Source of the DNA: Butyricimonas paravirosa
GTDB lineage: Bacteria; Bacteroidota; Bacteroidia; Bacteroidales; Marinifilaceae
Direction: 5' to 3'
Length of the DNA stretch: 64,000 nt
Assembly (NCBI RefSeq): GCF_032878955.1
Contig: NZ_CP043839.1
Coordinates: 3,410,001 to 3,474,000, forward strand
The notes beneath the pieces are model-generated. The model was given only the letters and a program-made list of their open reading frames with translations, searched no databases and was not told the origin of the DNA. This document shows positions 25,458-33,597 of the stretch, piece after piece; within the stretch, counting starts at the first letter, position 1, and each line of letters opens with the position of its first letter. The translations under genes were made by a program, and so were the position numbers.

Positions 25458-26792
25458 ATGGCAAAGATTTTAATCGTGGATGACGATACAACATTTTGTA
25501 TCATGTTGAGAAAATGGTTGGAAAAACGTGGATTTGAGGTAGATACTGCTTTTTCCTACAAGGACGCTGTAAAGCAATTGGATAAAGCAGGGTTTGATCT
25601 CGTGTTGACGGATTTGCGTTTGCCGGATAAGGATGGGATCGATTTGCTCCGGGTGATCAAGGAGAAAACACCGGAAACACAGGTGCTTCTGATGACGGGG
25701 TATGCCGATATACAGACCGCAGTCACGGCGATTAAACTGGGGGCTTTTGACTACGTGGCCAAGCCTGTTATCCCGGATGAGATTCTTAAAAAGTTGCAGG
25801 AAGCTTTGAAGTTGGAGGCAGAGCCCGTTGCCAAGTCTGTTCCTGCAAAAGCGAAAACGACGAGCTTTTCTTATATAAAAGGAGTGAGTGAAGGTGCCGA
25901 TCGGCAATATGAATATATTCATCTGGTAGGACCTACCACGATGACGGTCTTGATTAACGGGGAGAGTGGTACGGGTAAAGAGTATATCGCTCGCCTGATT
26001 CACTCGATGAGTAACCGGAAGGACGGGCCTTTCGTGGCGGTTGATTGCGGGGCAATACCGAAAGACCTTGCCGCGAGTGAGTTTTTCGGGCATATTAAGG
26101 GGTCTTTCACGGGTGCCGTTACCGATAAACAGGGGTATTTCGTGACCGCATCGGGGGGGACTATTTTCTTGGATGAGATTGGTAATTTGCCTTATGACGT
26201 GCAAGTCCAGTTGTTGCGCGCACTTGAAGAGCGTAAAGTACATCCCGTGGGCGGGAATGTTGATATTCCTTTTGATGTTCGTATTATTTCAGCCACGAAT
26301 GAGAATCTCAAAGAGGCCGTTGCGAATGGTCGTTTCCGCGAGGATTTGTATCATCGGTTGAATGAATTTTCCATTCAGGCATTGCCCCTTCGGGAGAGAA
26401 AAGAGGATATTCTGATTTTTGCCAATCATTTCTTGGATAAGGCGAACGAGGAGCTGGGGAAACAAGTGGCTGGGTTTGATGAGGAGGTGATGCGTATTTT
26501 TAGAACTTACTCGTGGCCGGGGAATTTGCGGGAAATGCGTAATATCGTGAAACGGGCGACGTTGCTGTGTATGGGGAGTTTGATCTCCAAGACCTGTTTG
26601 CCCCCGGAGTTGGAGCAAAAACCAGTGGAGCCTGAAAAGACATCTACAACACGGCGGGAGATGGAAATCGAGCTGATCAAGGATGCCATGCAGAAATGCC
26701 GGAACAACAAGAGCGAGGCTGCCCGTATGCTCCAGATAGACAGGAAAACATTGTATAATAAATTGAAAAGTTTCGGTCTGGAGGACTTATGA
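25458..26792 (+). CDS. Sigma-54-dependent response regulator (NtrC family)
   Basis: A 444-residue transcription activator. The ATG at 25458 (MAKILIVDDD) is chosen over an upstream in-frame GTG because it starts right at the receiver fold. Receiver domain about residues 1-118 with phospho-acceptor Asp in DLVLTDLRLPDKDG; AAA+ sigma-54 interaction domain with Walker A GESGTGKE (about 168-175), the sigma-54 contact loop as GSFTGA (family consensus GAFTGA), and Walker B GGTIFLDEIGNLP; C-terminal Fis-type helix-turn-helix KSEAARMLQIDRKTLYNKL. It is convergent with the hybrid kinase at 26807, its likely partner. Target genes are not evident; I found no good -24/-12 promoter nearby. Confidence 0.93.
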   Translation: MAKILIVDDDTTFCIMLRKWLEKRGFEVDTAFSYKDAVKQLDKAGFDLVLTDLRLPDKDGIDLLRVIKEKTPETQVLLMTGYADIQTAVTAIKLGAFDYVAKPVIPDEILKKLQEALKLEAEPVAKSVPAKAKTTSFSYIKGVSEGADRQYEYIHLVGPTTMTVLINGESGTGKEYIARLIHSMSNRKDGPFVAVDCGAIPKDLAASEFFGHIKGSFTGAVTDKQGYFVTASGGTIFLDEIGNLPYDVQVQLLRALEERKVHPVGGNVDIPFDVRIISATNENLKEAVANGRFREDLYHRLNEFSIQALPLRERKEDILIFANHFLDKANEELGKQVAGFDEEVMRIFRTYSWPGNLREMRNIVKRATLLCMGSLISKTCLPPELEQKPVEPEKTSTTRREMEIELIKDAMQKCRNNKSEAARMLQIDRKTLYNKLKSFGLEDL

Positions 26793-26806
26793 GATATTTT
26801 GAGAGA

Positions 26807-29287
26807 TTATTGACGTGTTTCTTTTTCCAGTAATTGGAGAACATTGTTTCCTTCTTGCAGGATCTTTTCAATACTCTCTCTTATTTTGTTTTCCTCTGTA
26901 TCCAATGGCATTTTTTCCAGGAAAAGCAACGAGGGAATGACATCGTTAATCGCTAGTTGCTTGAACATGGGTAGCATTTTGTGTGCTAACTTGGCAATCT
27001 GTTCCGTTTCGTGTGATTCCAGATGTTGGGCTAATAGCTGGAAATTGGTCTTGCAATCCGATATAAAAGACCCGATAATTTGATTGGCGGCATCTTTGTC
27101 ATTGTCGGCAAAGACCATGATCATGTCTAAATTGTAAGGGGCGTTTTTATCAGAGGTTTGTGTTGTCGGCTGTTTGGTTTCTATCGCACATCCTAACAGG
27201 TCGTTTACCCTGCTATATAGTTGTTCCGGGGTATACGGTTTATTTAGATAAGCTGAAAAGCCGGCTTCTTGATACTCTTTTTCGTGCATATCGTCACGGG
27301 CAGACAGAGCAATTACCGGAAGGCTTTTTATTTGTTGGTTTTGGGATTCACGGATTTGTTGCACGAGTTCGAACCCGTCCATTTCCGGCATCTGGATGTC
27401 GGATAAAACAATGTTGTAATTCCCTTTTTCCAAACGGGATAGCGCCTCTTGAGGGTGCGTACACGTGTCACACTGGATGCCTGCTTTTCGGAGTAATTCT
27501 GTCGTGACGGTCAATTGAAGAATGTCATCATCGACGATAAAGGCTTTCATCCCTTCATGCCTAACCGGGGGTGAAGAGGGTGTTTCTGTCGGTTGGGATT
27601 CCTGTGCCGTGGCCTTTATCAACGGGAATTTAACCGTGAAGGTACTTCCCTCGCCTTTTTTACTTTCGAGGGTTAATTCCCCATCAAGTAAATGAACGAG
27701 TTGTAATGTGATCGTTAAGCCAAGACCTGTGCCTTCCGCCCCGTTGTTATGTTGCGGGGTTAGGCGGGTGAATTCTTTAAATATCAGTTCTTGTTCCTCT
27801 TCCGTCATTCCCGGCCCGGAGTCTTTGATTACAATGATAAACTGGTCGTCTTTTGTAGGGGAAATAAAGGCGGATAAAGAAACCTTTCCTTCCCGGGTGT
27901 ATTTTATGGCGTTCGATAGGATATTCACTACGATTTGGCGAACTTTCATGGAATCCCCGAGGTAAAGTCCGTTCAGGGCATTGCTAATATCGCTTTTCAA
28001 TTCCAGACTCTTTTGTGCCGCTAGGGGAAGGAAACTATCCGCCGTCTCCTGTAACAGGCGTCCCGGGTTATATGGGACCGTGTTGATCTCCATTTTATTG
28101 GATTCCAATTTGGAGAAATCAAGCATGTTGTTGGCAAGATGCAGGATATGTTCGGCTGTCCCCTTCATGTTTTTGAGAAAATAGTGCTGTCGCTCCTCCA
28201 GTTGGGTGTTATTTAGTAGTTCAATGTACCCGATGATGGAGCTTAGAGGGGATTTTATGTCGTGAGTGACAGTCAGCATGAGTTTCTCCCGGTTATGTAG
28301 TAACCGTTCCGTGTATGTTTTTGCTGCTTCCAGTTCCCGCCTGTATCGTTGACTTTGCGTGATGTCATTGATAATAAGAACGACGAAGAAGACCACCAGC
28401 ACACAAGCGATGATCGCGATCCAGGATATAGTTCTGGTGAGATGATGCGTCGTGATTTGCTGTTGTTCCAAGCGGATCATCGTGTTTTCGAGTTCTTCTT
28501 TTTCAAGGTCTTTCAGTACTCGTTTGAGGCGTTCCGTGATGTGTTGACCACTCTGGATAACGATTCCCTCTCGCCGGGAGACTTCCGCGTCGATCTCTTC
28601 CTTTTGCTGCTGGTACTGGCTCCATGAATCCCGAATCACGTTCATTAATGTGTCCGTGTTGTTGTTCGTCGAGACCATACTGAGCGTGTCAACGATGCGA
28701 TGGAGGGTCGTGTCGACTTTTAGGATGGAATCTCTTTTTGTTCGGAATAATCCTTTTCTTTCTCGGATGATATAGCTACTGTCAATGACTGTAATAATTT
28801 TTTCCCGGAGATCGGGGATGATATCTGCCGAATCTTTGAGCGTACCTATTTTTTCGATTGTTTTGTTGTAGAAATCTTCGGGTATATAATATTTTTTGAC
28901 ATAATATAAGTCTTTTAGATTCTCGATACGTTTACCTAGAAGTGTGTTTATCGTGTCTATTCGCAGGTTTTGTTCCGAGCTGATGGATAGATTTTTCAAG
29001 GTATCCATGTTGTCCTTGATGTCCTCTATCAATTTCATGTACGTGTCAAAATTCTTTTGTGTCCCCGTTTGGGAAAAAGCGATTCCGGTATTTTCTGCCT
29101 CGTATAGTTTGGTGAGTGTGTTACTTATGATGAATAGTTTTTGTTGCATAACGATTTCATCATTCCCTTTTTGGGTTAAGGCAATGGTCTGTTTGTAGAT
29201 AAAGACAATTGCAATTGCTCCTAACAAGAGAATTAGGATATATCCCGTGATGAGTTTGAGTTTGGTAAATTTGAAAGGTCTTTGCAT
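26807..29287 (-). CDS. Hybrid sensor histidine kinase with receiver and HPt domains
   Basis: An 826-residue membrane kinase. Transmembrane helix 1 is at about 12-31 (YILILLLGAIAIVFIY), a helical periplasmic sensor follows (about 32-285), and helix 2 is at about 287-307 (WIAIIACVLVVFFVVLII). HisKA has the phospho-His in VTHDIKSPLSS (near 340); the HATPase domain has NILSNAIKYT, DSGPGMTEEE and GTGLGLTI; the receiver has Asp in IVLSDIQMPEMDG (near 630); and a C-terminal HPt domain has LAHKMLPMFKQL (near 768). The phosphorelay His-Asp-His would pass to a separate regulator, most simply the NtrC-type protein whose gene ends 14 bp away in the convergent direction. Confidence 0.93.
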   Translation of the reverse strand: MQRPFKFTKLKLITGYILILLLGAIAIVFIYKQTIALTQKGNDEIVMQQKLFIISNTLTKLYEAENTGIAFSQTGTQKNFDTYMKLIEDIKDNMDTLKNLSISSEQNLRIDTINTLLGKRIENLKDLYYVKKYYIPEDFYNKTIEKIGTLKDSADIIPDLREKIITVIDSSYIIRERKGLFRTKRDSILKVDTTLHRIVDTLSMVSTNNNTDTLMNVIRDSWSQYQQQKEEIDAEVSRREGIVIQSGQHITERLKRVLKDLEKEELENTMIRLEQQQITTHHLTRTISWIAIIACVLVVFFVVLIINDITQSQRYRRELEAAKTYTERLLHNREKLMLTVTHDIKSPLSSIIGYIELLNNTQLEERQHYFLKNMKGTAEHILHLANNMLDFSKLESNKMEINTVPYNPGRLLQETADSFLPLAAQKSLELKSDISNALNGLYLGDSMKVRQIVVNILSNAIKYTREGKVSLSAFISPTKDDQFIIVIKDSGPGMTEEEQELIFKEFTRLTPQHNNGAEGTGLGLTITLQLVHLLDGELTLESKKGEGSTFTVKFPLIKATAQESQPTETPSSPPVRHEGMKAFIVDDDILQLTVTTELLRKAGIQCDTCTHPQEALSRLEKGNYNIVLSDIQMPEMDGFELVQQIRESQNQQIKSLPVIALSARDDMHEKEYQEAGFSAYLNKPYTPEQLYSRVNDLLGCAIETKQPTTQTSDKNAPYNLDMIMVFADNDKDAANQIIGSFISDCKTNFQLLAQHLESHETEQIAKLAHKMLPMFKQLAINDVIPSLLFLEKMPLDTEENKIRESIEKILQEGNNVLQLLEKETRQ

Positions 29288-29313
29288 AGCGAACAGATTT
29301 ATAGCAAATGTAT

Positions 29314-29350
29314 AAAAAAATAGTCAACCAATTAGTAAGGTTGACTATTT
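29314..29350 (-). terminator. Rho-independent terminator after the DJ-1 gene
   Basis: A 12-bp stem (AAATAGTCAACC at 29318-29329 with its inverse at 29339-29350), a 9-base loop, and on the minus strand a run of T after the stem. It closes the ORF6N/DJ-1 operon just before the kinase gene start. Confidence 0.8.
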
Positions 29351-29373
29351 TAGACGTGCTGGTGTGCTACTCC

Positions 29374-29964
29374 TTAAAGTTCGTTTTTATAGAATGAATA
29401 AGTCTCTTCTATAATTTCCGGTGTTGCGGCATCCAATTGATATAAAATCTCCCGGCAAAATTCCAAAGGGGCATTACCGTTAGCCGTTACTATGTTATTG
29501 TCTCTTACGGCTTGATCGTTTATATAATTAGTTTCACCCGTGTACTGGGAACCTGCATATTGCTTGAGGTAATCCAGCGTGTTACTTGTATGTTTTACGT
29601 GGTTGAGGAAACCATACATTCCGAGATATACGGAGGCATTACAGATTCCGGCAACCAGTTTGTTTTCTGCGATTGCCTTCTCCACTAATGATGCGATGGG
29701 TTTCGCCTCGGGCAAAAACCAGTTCATGCCGCCGATGAGTATAAGTCCTGCATGATCATCCGGCAGGTCGTTAATATCATAATCCGGTAAAACCCTGAAT
29801 CCACCTATCGAGGTAATGGGTTCTTTGGATAGTGACAACGTTTTCACTTTGTATTTAATCGGACATCCCGGTTTGACACCCATATTTAGGCAGGTGGAGA
29901 TATAAGCTCCTTCCCAGTCTGCAAAATTGTTTAGTAGTACAAAAATTACTTCTTTTTTATCCAT
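29374..29964 (-). CDS. DJ-1/PfpI family protein
   Basis: A 196-residue class-I glutamine-amidotransferase-like protein. The start at 29964 (MDKKEVIFVLLNNFADWEGAYI) lies 4 bp after the preceding ORF6N gene; upstream codons would lie inside that gene. The fold is marked by the early strand VIFVLLNNFADWE and the nucleophile elbow AGICNASVYLGMYGFL with the reactive Cys near residue 100. Family members act as deglycases, chaperones, peptidases or redox sensors, so the exact activity is open. It is the last gene of a four-gene minus-strand run with three ORF6N genes. Confidence 0.85.
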   Translation of the reverse strand: MDKKEVIFVLLNNFADWEGAYISTCLNMGVKPGCPIKYKVKTLSLSKEPITSIGGFRVLPDYDINDLPDDHAGLILIGGMNWFLPEAKPIASLVEKAIAENKLVAGICNASVYLGMYGFLNHVKHTSNTLDYLKQYAGSQYTGETNYINDQAVRDNNIVTANGNAPLEFCREILYQLDAATPEIIEETYSFYKNEL

Positions 29965-29968
29965 TCTT

Positions 29969-30565
29969 TTAATATTTGGTTTTATCATCTTCTTCGCATC
30001 CCGGTAACTTATACCCGATTCTTTTTCTTTCCTTGCCTCCCCAGTCTTTTCCTTGTAATTCCGCCAAGGTTTGGTTTATTAATTCAAGTTGCATCCGGGT
30101 ATCGTCGTTAATGTCGTTGTAGTCGGAAAACACTTCTTCGATATAGTTTTCTATTGCATCCATTCGTTTTTCGAGTTCATCGATCTTATTTGTTTTTGGG
30201 CTGGCGATCATTTGGCGAATAGCCACAAAAGCTCGCATTATTGAGATATTTACATTAATGGCTATATCACTATTGAGAATTCCGGATAACATCGCTAACC
30301 CTTGTTCCGTGAATGCATAAGGTAGATATTTCGTGTGTTCCCCTCTACCATTCTTTAAGATTCCAATTTGGAATCTTAAAGCTTCCCACTCTTCTACTGT
30401 TAACTGAAACATGAAATCGGGTGGAAATCTTTTGAGATTTCGCTTTACAGCTTTGTTCAAGTTACCTGTTGTGACTTGGTATAACTCTGCCAAATCTCGA
30501 TCCAACATCACCTTCTGTCCCCTAATCTCGTATATTTTGCTTTGTATTAATTGCAGATTGTCCAT
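29969..30565 (-). CDS. ORF6N domain-containing protein (third of three tandem copies)
   Basis: A 198-residue protein with an N-terminal ORF6N domain (KIYEIRGQKVMLDRDLAELY, then AVKRNLKRFPPDFMFQLT), a fold related to phage antirepressor/KilA-N DNA-binding proteins. The middle carries YLPYAFTEQGLAMLSGIL, and the C-terminus a helical coiled part ending KRIGYKLPGCEEDDK. It is the most divergent of the three copies. It lies 17 bp after the second copy and 4 bp before the DJ-1 gene. The cellular role of chromosomal ORF6N proteins is not established. Confidence 0.88.
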   Translation of the reverse strand: MDNLQLIQSKIYEIRGQKVMLDRDLAELYQVTTGNLNKAVKRNLKRFPPDFMFQLTVEEWEALRFQIGILKNGRGEHTKYLPYAFTEQGLAMLSGILNSDIAINVNISIMRAFVAIRQMIASPKTNKIDELEKRMDAIENYIEEVFSDYNDINDDTRMQLELINQTLAELQGKDWGGKERKRIGYKLPGCEEDDKTKY

Positions 30566-30703
30566 AATTGCACTCGTGTCGTTTATTTCTTTTCCTCCTC
30601 TTCACATCCCGGTAGTTTGTACCCGATTCTTTTTCTTTCCTTAAATCCTCGGTCTTTTGTCTGCAGTTCCGCTAAGGTTTGATTTATTAATTCGAGTTGC
30701 ATC
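30504..30703. repeat. 200-bp direct repeat, unit 1 (ORF6N junction)
   Basis: Covers the start of the third ORF6N gene, the 17-bp spacer and the end of the second. It matches 31118-31317 at an offset of 614 bp without gaps; I count four differences by eye. Confidence 0.85.
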
Positions 30704-31179
30704 ATGGTATCATCATTGATGTCATTTTGATCTACTAGAACCTCTTCCATGTATTGTTTGAGTTCCTTTACTTGTGTTTCGATCCTTTCAACACGGCTTT
30801 CTATGGGGTTGGACAGCATTTGCCGGACTGCCACGAAAGCCCGCATTATTCCCCTATTTATTTCTATCGCAGGCTTGGAGTTCAAAACGCTACTAAGCAT
30901 CGCTACTCCGAGTTCGGTAAAAGCGAAAGGAAGATATTTTATATTGCTTCCACGTCCCTTGTTCAAGGTCGCAAATTGCGTCCTTGAAAGTTCGGTTATT
31001 TCTTTTTTTGTAAGCTCAAACATAAAATCATCACCTTCAAACCTGTCTATATTACGCCTCACGGCTTCTTTGAGGCGTTTTGTTTCGACGCCGTACATTT
31101 CTGCTAGGTCGAAGTCTAACATCACCTTCTGTCCCCTAATCTCGTATATTTTGCTTTGTATTAATTGTAGATTGTCCAT
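30583..31179 (-). CDS. ORF6N domain-containing protein (second of three tandem copies)
   Basis: 198 residues. It starts MDNLQLIQSKIYEIRGQKVML, followed by DLAEMYGVETKRLKEAVRRN (helix-turn-helix-like) and FMFELTKKEITELSRTQF. A central FTELGVAMLSSVLNS and a predicted coiled segment (VERIETQVKELKQYMEEVL) follow. The last 38 residues are identical to those of the first copy. The 5' and 3' ends lie within 200-bp near-identical direct repeats, so unequal crossing over could delete or duplicate it. Confidence 0.88.
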   Translation of the reverse strand: MDNLQLIQSKIYEIRGQKVMLDFDLAEMYGVETKRLKEAVRRNIDRFEGDDFMFELTKKEITELSRTQFATLNKGRGSNIKYLPFAFTELGVAMLSSVLNSKPAIEINRGIMRAFVAVRQMLSNPIESRVERIETQVKELKQYMEEVLVDQNDINDDTMMQLELINQTLAELQTKDRGFKERKRIGYKLPGCEEEEKK

Positions 31180-31317
31180 AATTGCACTCGTGTTGTTTAT
31201 TTCTTTTCCTCCTCTTCACATCCCGGTAGTTTGTACCCGATTCTTTTTCTTTCCTTAAATCCCCGGTCTTTTGTCTGCAGTTCCGCTAGGGTTTGATTTA
31301 TTAATTCGAGTTGCATC
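31118..31317. repeat. 200-bp direct repeat, unit 2 (ORF6N junction)
   Basis: Covers the start of the second ORF6N gene, the 17-bp spacer and the end of the first; partner of 30504-30703. Recombination between the two units would remove or add exactly one 614-bp gene module. Confidence 0.85.
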
Positions 31318-31784
31318 CGAGTGTCTTCGTTTATGTCGTTTTGGTCGGTAAAAACATCTTCGATGTATTCTTTTAGTTCCTTTAATTCGTTTTTTAGTTC
31401 ACCGATATTATCAACAGGAGAGATATGTATTAATTGACGCATTGCGACAAAGGCTCGCATGATACCCCTATTTATCTCGATGGCAGTTGGTGAATTAAGA
31501 ACACTGCTAAGCATCGCTACACCTAATTCTGTGAAAGCAAAAGGGGTATATTTTATGTTGGATCCTCTTCCTTTGTTCAAGATCACAATTTGTGATCTTG
31601 AAATTTCTTCTTTGGTAAGTTCAAACATGAAATCTTCTCCTTCAAAACGTGCTGAATTACGTCTGACTGCTTGTTTAAGTACCCTAGTTTCAATACTATA
31701 CAGCTCTGCCAGATCGAAATCTAACATTACTTTCTGTCCCCTGATCTCATATATTTTACTTTGTATAATTTGCAAGTTAGCCAT
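31197..31784 (-). CDS. ORF6N domain-containing protein (first of three tandem copies)
   Basis: 195 residues, with the same architecture as the two downstream copies: N-terminal ORF6N (KIYEIRGQKVMLDFDLAELY; AVRRNSARFEGEDFMFELT), the central FTELGVAMLSSVLNS, a coiled segment (IGELKNELKELKEYIEDVF), and the shared tail LPGCEEEEKK. The residues that differ most from the other copies lie in the middle (SRSQIVILNKGRG and the segment before the coil), which may set binding specificity (inference). First gene of the operon; a TACATTTG -7 element lies 24-31 bp upstream. Confidence 0.88.
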   Translation of the reverse strand: MANLQIIQSKIYEIRGQKVMLDFDLAELYSIETRVLKQAVRRNSARFEGEDFMFELTKEEISRSQIVILNKGRGSNIKYTPFAFTELGVAMLSSVLNSPTAIEINRGIMRAFVAMRQLIHISPVDNIGELKNELKELKEYIEDVFTDQNDINEDTRMQLELINQTLAELQTKDRGFKERKRIGYKLPGCEEEEKK

Positions 31785-31807
31785 AATTACGCTTATGTTG
31801 TTCTATA

Positions 31808-31815
31808 CAAATGTA
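31808..31815 (-). promoter_or_regulatory. -7 element for the ORF6N operon
   Basis: TACATTTG on the minus strand, a perfect TAnnTTTG, placing the transcription start near 31803 and about 19 nt of leader before the first ORF6N start at 31784. No good -33 TTTG was found at the usual distance. Confidence 0.35.
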
Positions 31816-31862
31816 GGGAAAAACGAGAATAGTTTGTTGTTTTGGCTTATATATTGGCTATA

Positions 31863-31903
31863 TAAAAAACAACCCGCTATAACGTTTTGTGTTTTAGCGG
31901 GTT
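31863..31903 (-). terminator. Rho-independent terminator downstream of the tRNA
   Basis: Stem AACCCGCTA/TAGCGGGTT (31871-31879 with 31895-31903); read on the minus strand it is followed by GTTTTTTAT. It lies about 12 bp after the tRNA 3' end. Confidence 0.8.
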
Positions 31904-31914
31904 ATGTGATAAAG

Positions 31915-31989
31915 TGGTGATCCCCACGGGACTCGAACCCATATCAAAGGAACCGGAATCCTTCATTCTATCCATTGAACTAGGGGACC
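31915..31989 (-). tRNA. tRNA-Arg (anticodon CCG)
   Basis: Read on the minus strand: acceptor GGTCCCC pairing with GGGGATC (one G-T), discriminator A, encoded CCA. The anticodon loop is TTCCGGT with a 5-bp AAGGA/TCCTT stem, giving anticodon CCG for codon CGG. The T arm has GGGTTCGAGTCCC. Not followed by any integrase, so there is no sign of use as an attachment site. Confidence 0.95.
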
Positions 31990-32022
31990 ATATTATCCGA
32001 GTGCAAAGCTAATCAAATTTTT

Positions 32023-32052
32023 AAAAAAAGGGAGCAAATTGCTCCCTTTTTT
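32023..32052. terminator. Bidirectional rho-independent terminator
   Basis: A-run, GGGAGCAA/TTGCTCCC stem, T-run: symmetric on both strands. It ends the ExbBD operon on the minus strand, about 20 bp after the last stop codon. Confidence 0.85.
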
Positions 32053-32069
32053 AATGTATAATAGATAAA

Positions 32070-32537
32070 CTATTTTACTTTTTTACGAGTAGCGTAGCTT
32101 ACACGTAAAGAATTCGCTTTACGCAATTCTTGTTTTACGTCGGTTACGATACCCATTTTCGTAAACTGATCCACTTTCAAGTTATTCGTGATCATGTTTC
32201 GTTCTTCCTCTTTACGAGTTTCTTGTTCAGCGGCAACGAAACTACTAATTTCACTTACGTTTGCCAGCTTATCATTCAACTGAATACGAGGTTCACTTCC
32301 GTAAGTCGCCACGTACTGGTCTTTCGGTTTTCCGATGAAGATATTACTAACCAAAGATTTTTTCTCTAGCTTGCTAATCTCTTTTGCTTCGGGCATACCG
32401 TTATCAACCATCACGAGAACTTCTCGCATCGTGGTACTAACCATGAAGAAGAATAATAGCATGAACACAATGTCCGGTAGAGACGCTGTTGAAATTGCAG
32501 GGGTCTCTTTTCCGCCTTCTTTTCTAAATTTAGCCAT
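32070..32537 (-). CDS. ExbD/TolR-family biopolymer transport protein (second)
   Basis: A 155-residue inner-membrane protein with one N-terminal transmembrane helix. The helix carries the proton-pathway Asp in STASLPDIVFMLLFFFMVSTTM. The periplasmic part is short and ends in basic residues (RVSYATRKKVK). With ExbB it forms the proton-driven motor that energises TonB-dependent receptors such as the SusC proteins in this window. Its ATG overlaps the stop of the first exbD gene by one base (TAATG). Confidence 0.92.
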   Translation of the reverse strand: MAKFRKEGGKETPAISTASLPDIVFMLLFFFMVSTTMREVLVMVDNGMPEAKEISKLEKKSLVSNIFIGKPKDQYVATYGSEPRIQLNDKLANVSEISSFVAAEQETRKEEERNMITNNLKVDQFTKMGIVTDVKQELRKANSLRVSYATRKKVK

Positions 32538-33121
32538 TACCTCTTTCCTCCTTTCCCGATGTTTTTAGGTTCTGCCTCGGATATAGCGGTAGGAACAAGT
32601 TTTCTCACAGCATCCATTTGTTCTTCTGTAAGATCACTATATTTCTTACCCCATTTTTCCATGGCTTTCATATCCCTAATTTCATTATATGCTGCTGTCA
32701 GTTCATCTTGAACGGCAATGTACATTTTGTATGAAGTTCCCCGGTCACTTTGAAGAGAGATAATTCCTCTTGAAACTTCGGCTTGTCCAAAGAAAGGAAT
32801 TTCCTTAACAACTTTACTCGGTAAATCTTCTCTGTTTTGCGGGTTCAAAATAAACTCTTTAGCCTTTTCCTTCAGGTTCTCAATTTGCATCAGTTCCCCG
32901 TTCACAGCCAACAAATCGTTCTTGTTTACCAATACCTGTAATATATTACGTTTGGCAACAGGAGGTGCAATCACCTGATCTGGTGGCGGCATCGGTGGTA
33001 ACCGTCTGAATAATCCCGAATCCACATCCATCGTTGTTGTCATCAAGAAGAATGTCAACAGCAAAAATGCGATATCCGCGGTGGAGGAGGCATTAATTTC
33101 TGGTGTTTTTTTTCTTGCCAT
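32537..33121 (-). CDS. ExbD/TolR-family biopolymer transport protein (first)
   Basis: A 194-residue paralogue with the helix ASSTADIAFLLLTFFLMTTTM, whose Asp (ADIAF) is the family proton-binding residue. The Pro-rich stretch PPMPPPDQVIAPP after the helix is typical of Bacteroidota ExbD. Two consecutive ExbD genes are the usual Bacteroidota arrangement. It overlaps the next gene by one base and follows the small membrane-protein gene by 26 bp. Confidence 0.92.
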   Translation of the reverse strand: MARKKTPEINASSTADIAFLLLTFFLMTTTMDVDSGLFRRLPPMPPPDQVIAPPVAKRNILQVLVNKNDLLAVNGELMQIENLKEKAKEFILNPQNREDLPSKVVKEIPFFGQAEVSRGIISLQSDRGTSYKMYIAVQDELTAAYNEIRDMKAMEKWGKKYSDLTEEQMDAVRKLVPTAISEAEPKNIGKGGKR

Positions 33122-33147
33122 AATCTCTTTTTTATCCTTCAGGAAAA

Positions 33148-33594
33148 TTATCTAACGCGTCTAATAATTTCTGTAACAACAATAGCACCAATAGCTCCTA
33201 TTCCCAAGAAATAAGTCGTGATTAGGATGGTGTCAGTGAATTTTAAAGTTCCCGGAACGTTGTCCGCACCGCTATATCCCGGAATATTCATGATAGTTCC
33301 GTCAGACATCGAGTAAGCGATTAACACGAGGAGAATGATCCCTGCAAGGGCAATAAAGCTCTTCATCGCTTCCTTTGGTCTGGTGAATAATCTAGCAACC
33401 GGGAATATTAACGCTGCAACAATGGCAACGCCAAATAAAAGATATGACCACCATAGTAGTTGTTCCGTGTATACCGGGGTGGAATATTGTGAGTTTGGAA
33501 GTTCGCCTCCAAAATAAAATAACCCCAATAACACGATCGTAACGACGAACATTACGATGGTCATGATGTTTAATATTTTGTTTATTTTCTGCAT
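33148..33594 (-). CDS. Membrane protein of the ExbB-ExbD operon, function unknown
   Basis: 148 residues with four hydrophobic helices: ILNIMTIVMFVVTIVLLGLF, LLWWSYLLFGVAIVAALIFP, FIALAGIILLVLIAYSM, and ITTYFLGIGAIGAIVVTEII. A protein of this type is regularly found between ExbB and ExbD genes in Bacteroidales, suggesting an accessory role in the motor complex (inference). It lies 3 bp after the exbB stop. No catalytic motif is visible. Confidence 0.8.
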   Translation of the reverse strand: MQKINKILNIMTIVMFVVTIVLLGLFYFGGELPNSQYSTPVYTEQLLWWSYLLFGVAIVAALIFPVARLFTRPKEAMKSFIALAGIILLVLIAYSMSDGTIMNIPGYSGADNVPGTLKFTDTILITTYFLGIGAIGAIVVTEIIRRVR

Positions 33595-33597
33595 GGT

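Noticed and set aside
31915..31989. tRNA-Arg as an integration site for a mobile element
   Set aside because: No integrase, no duplicated tRNA 3' end that I can see, and the flanks are housekeeping operons.
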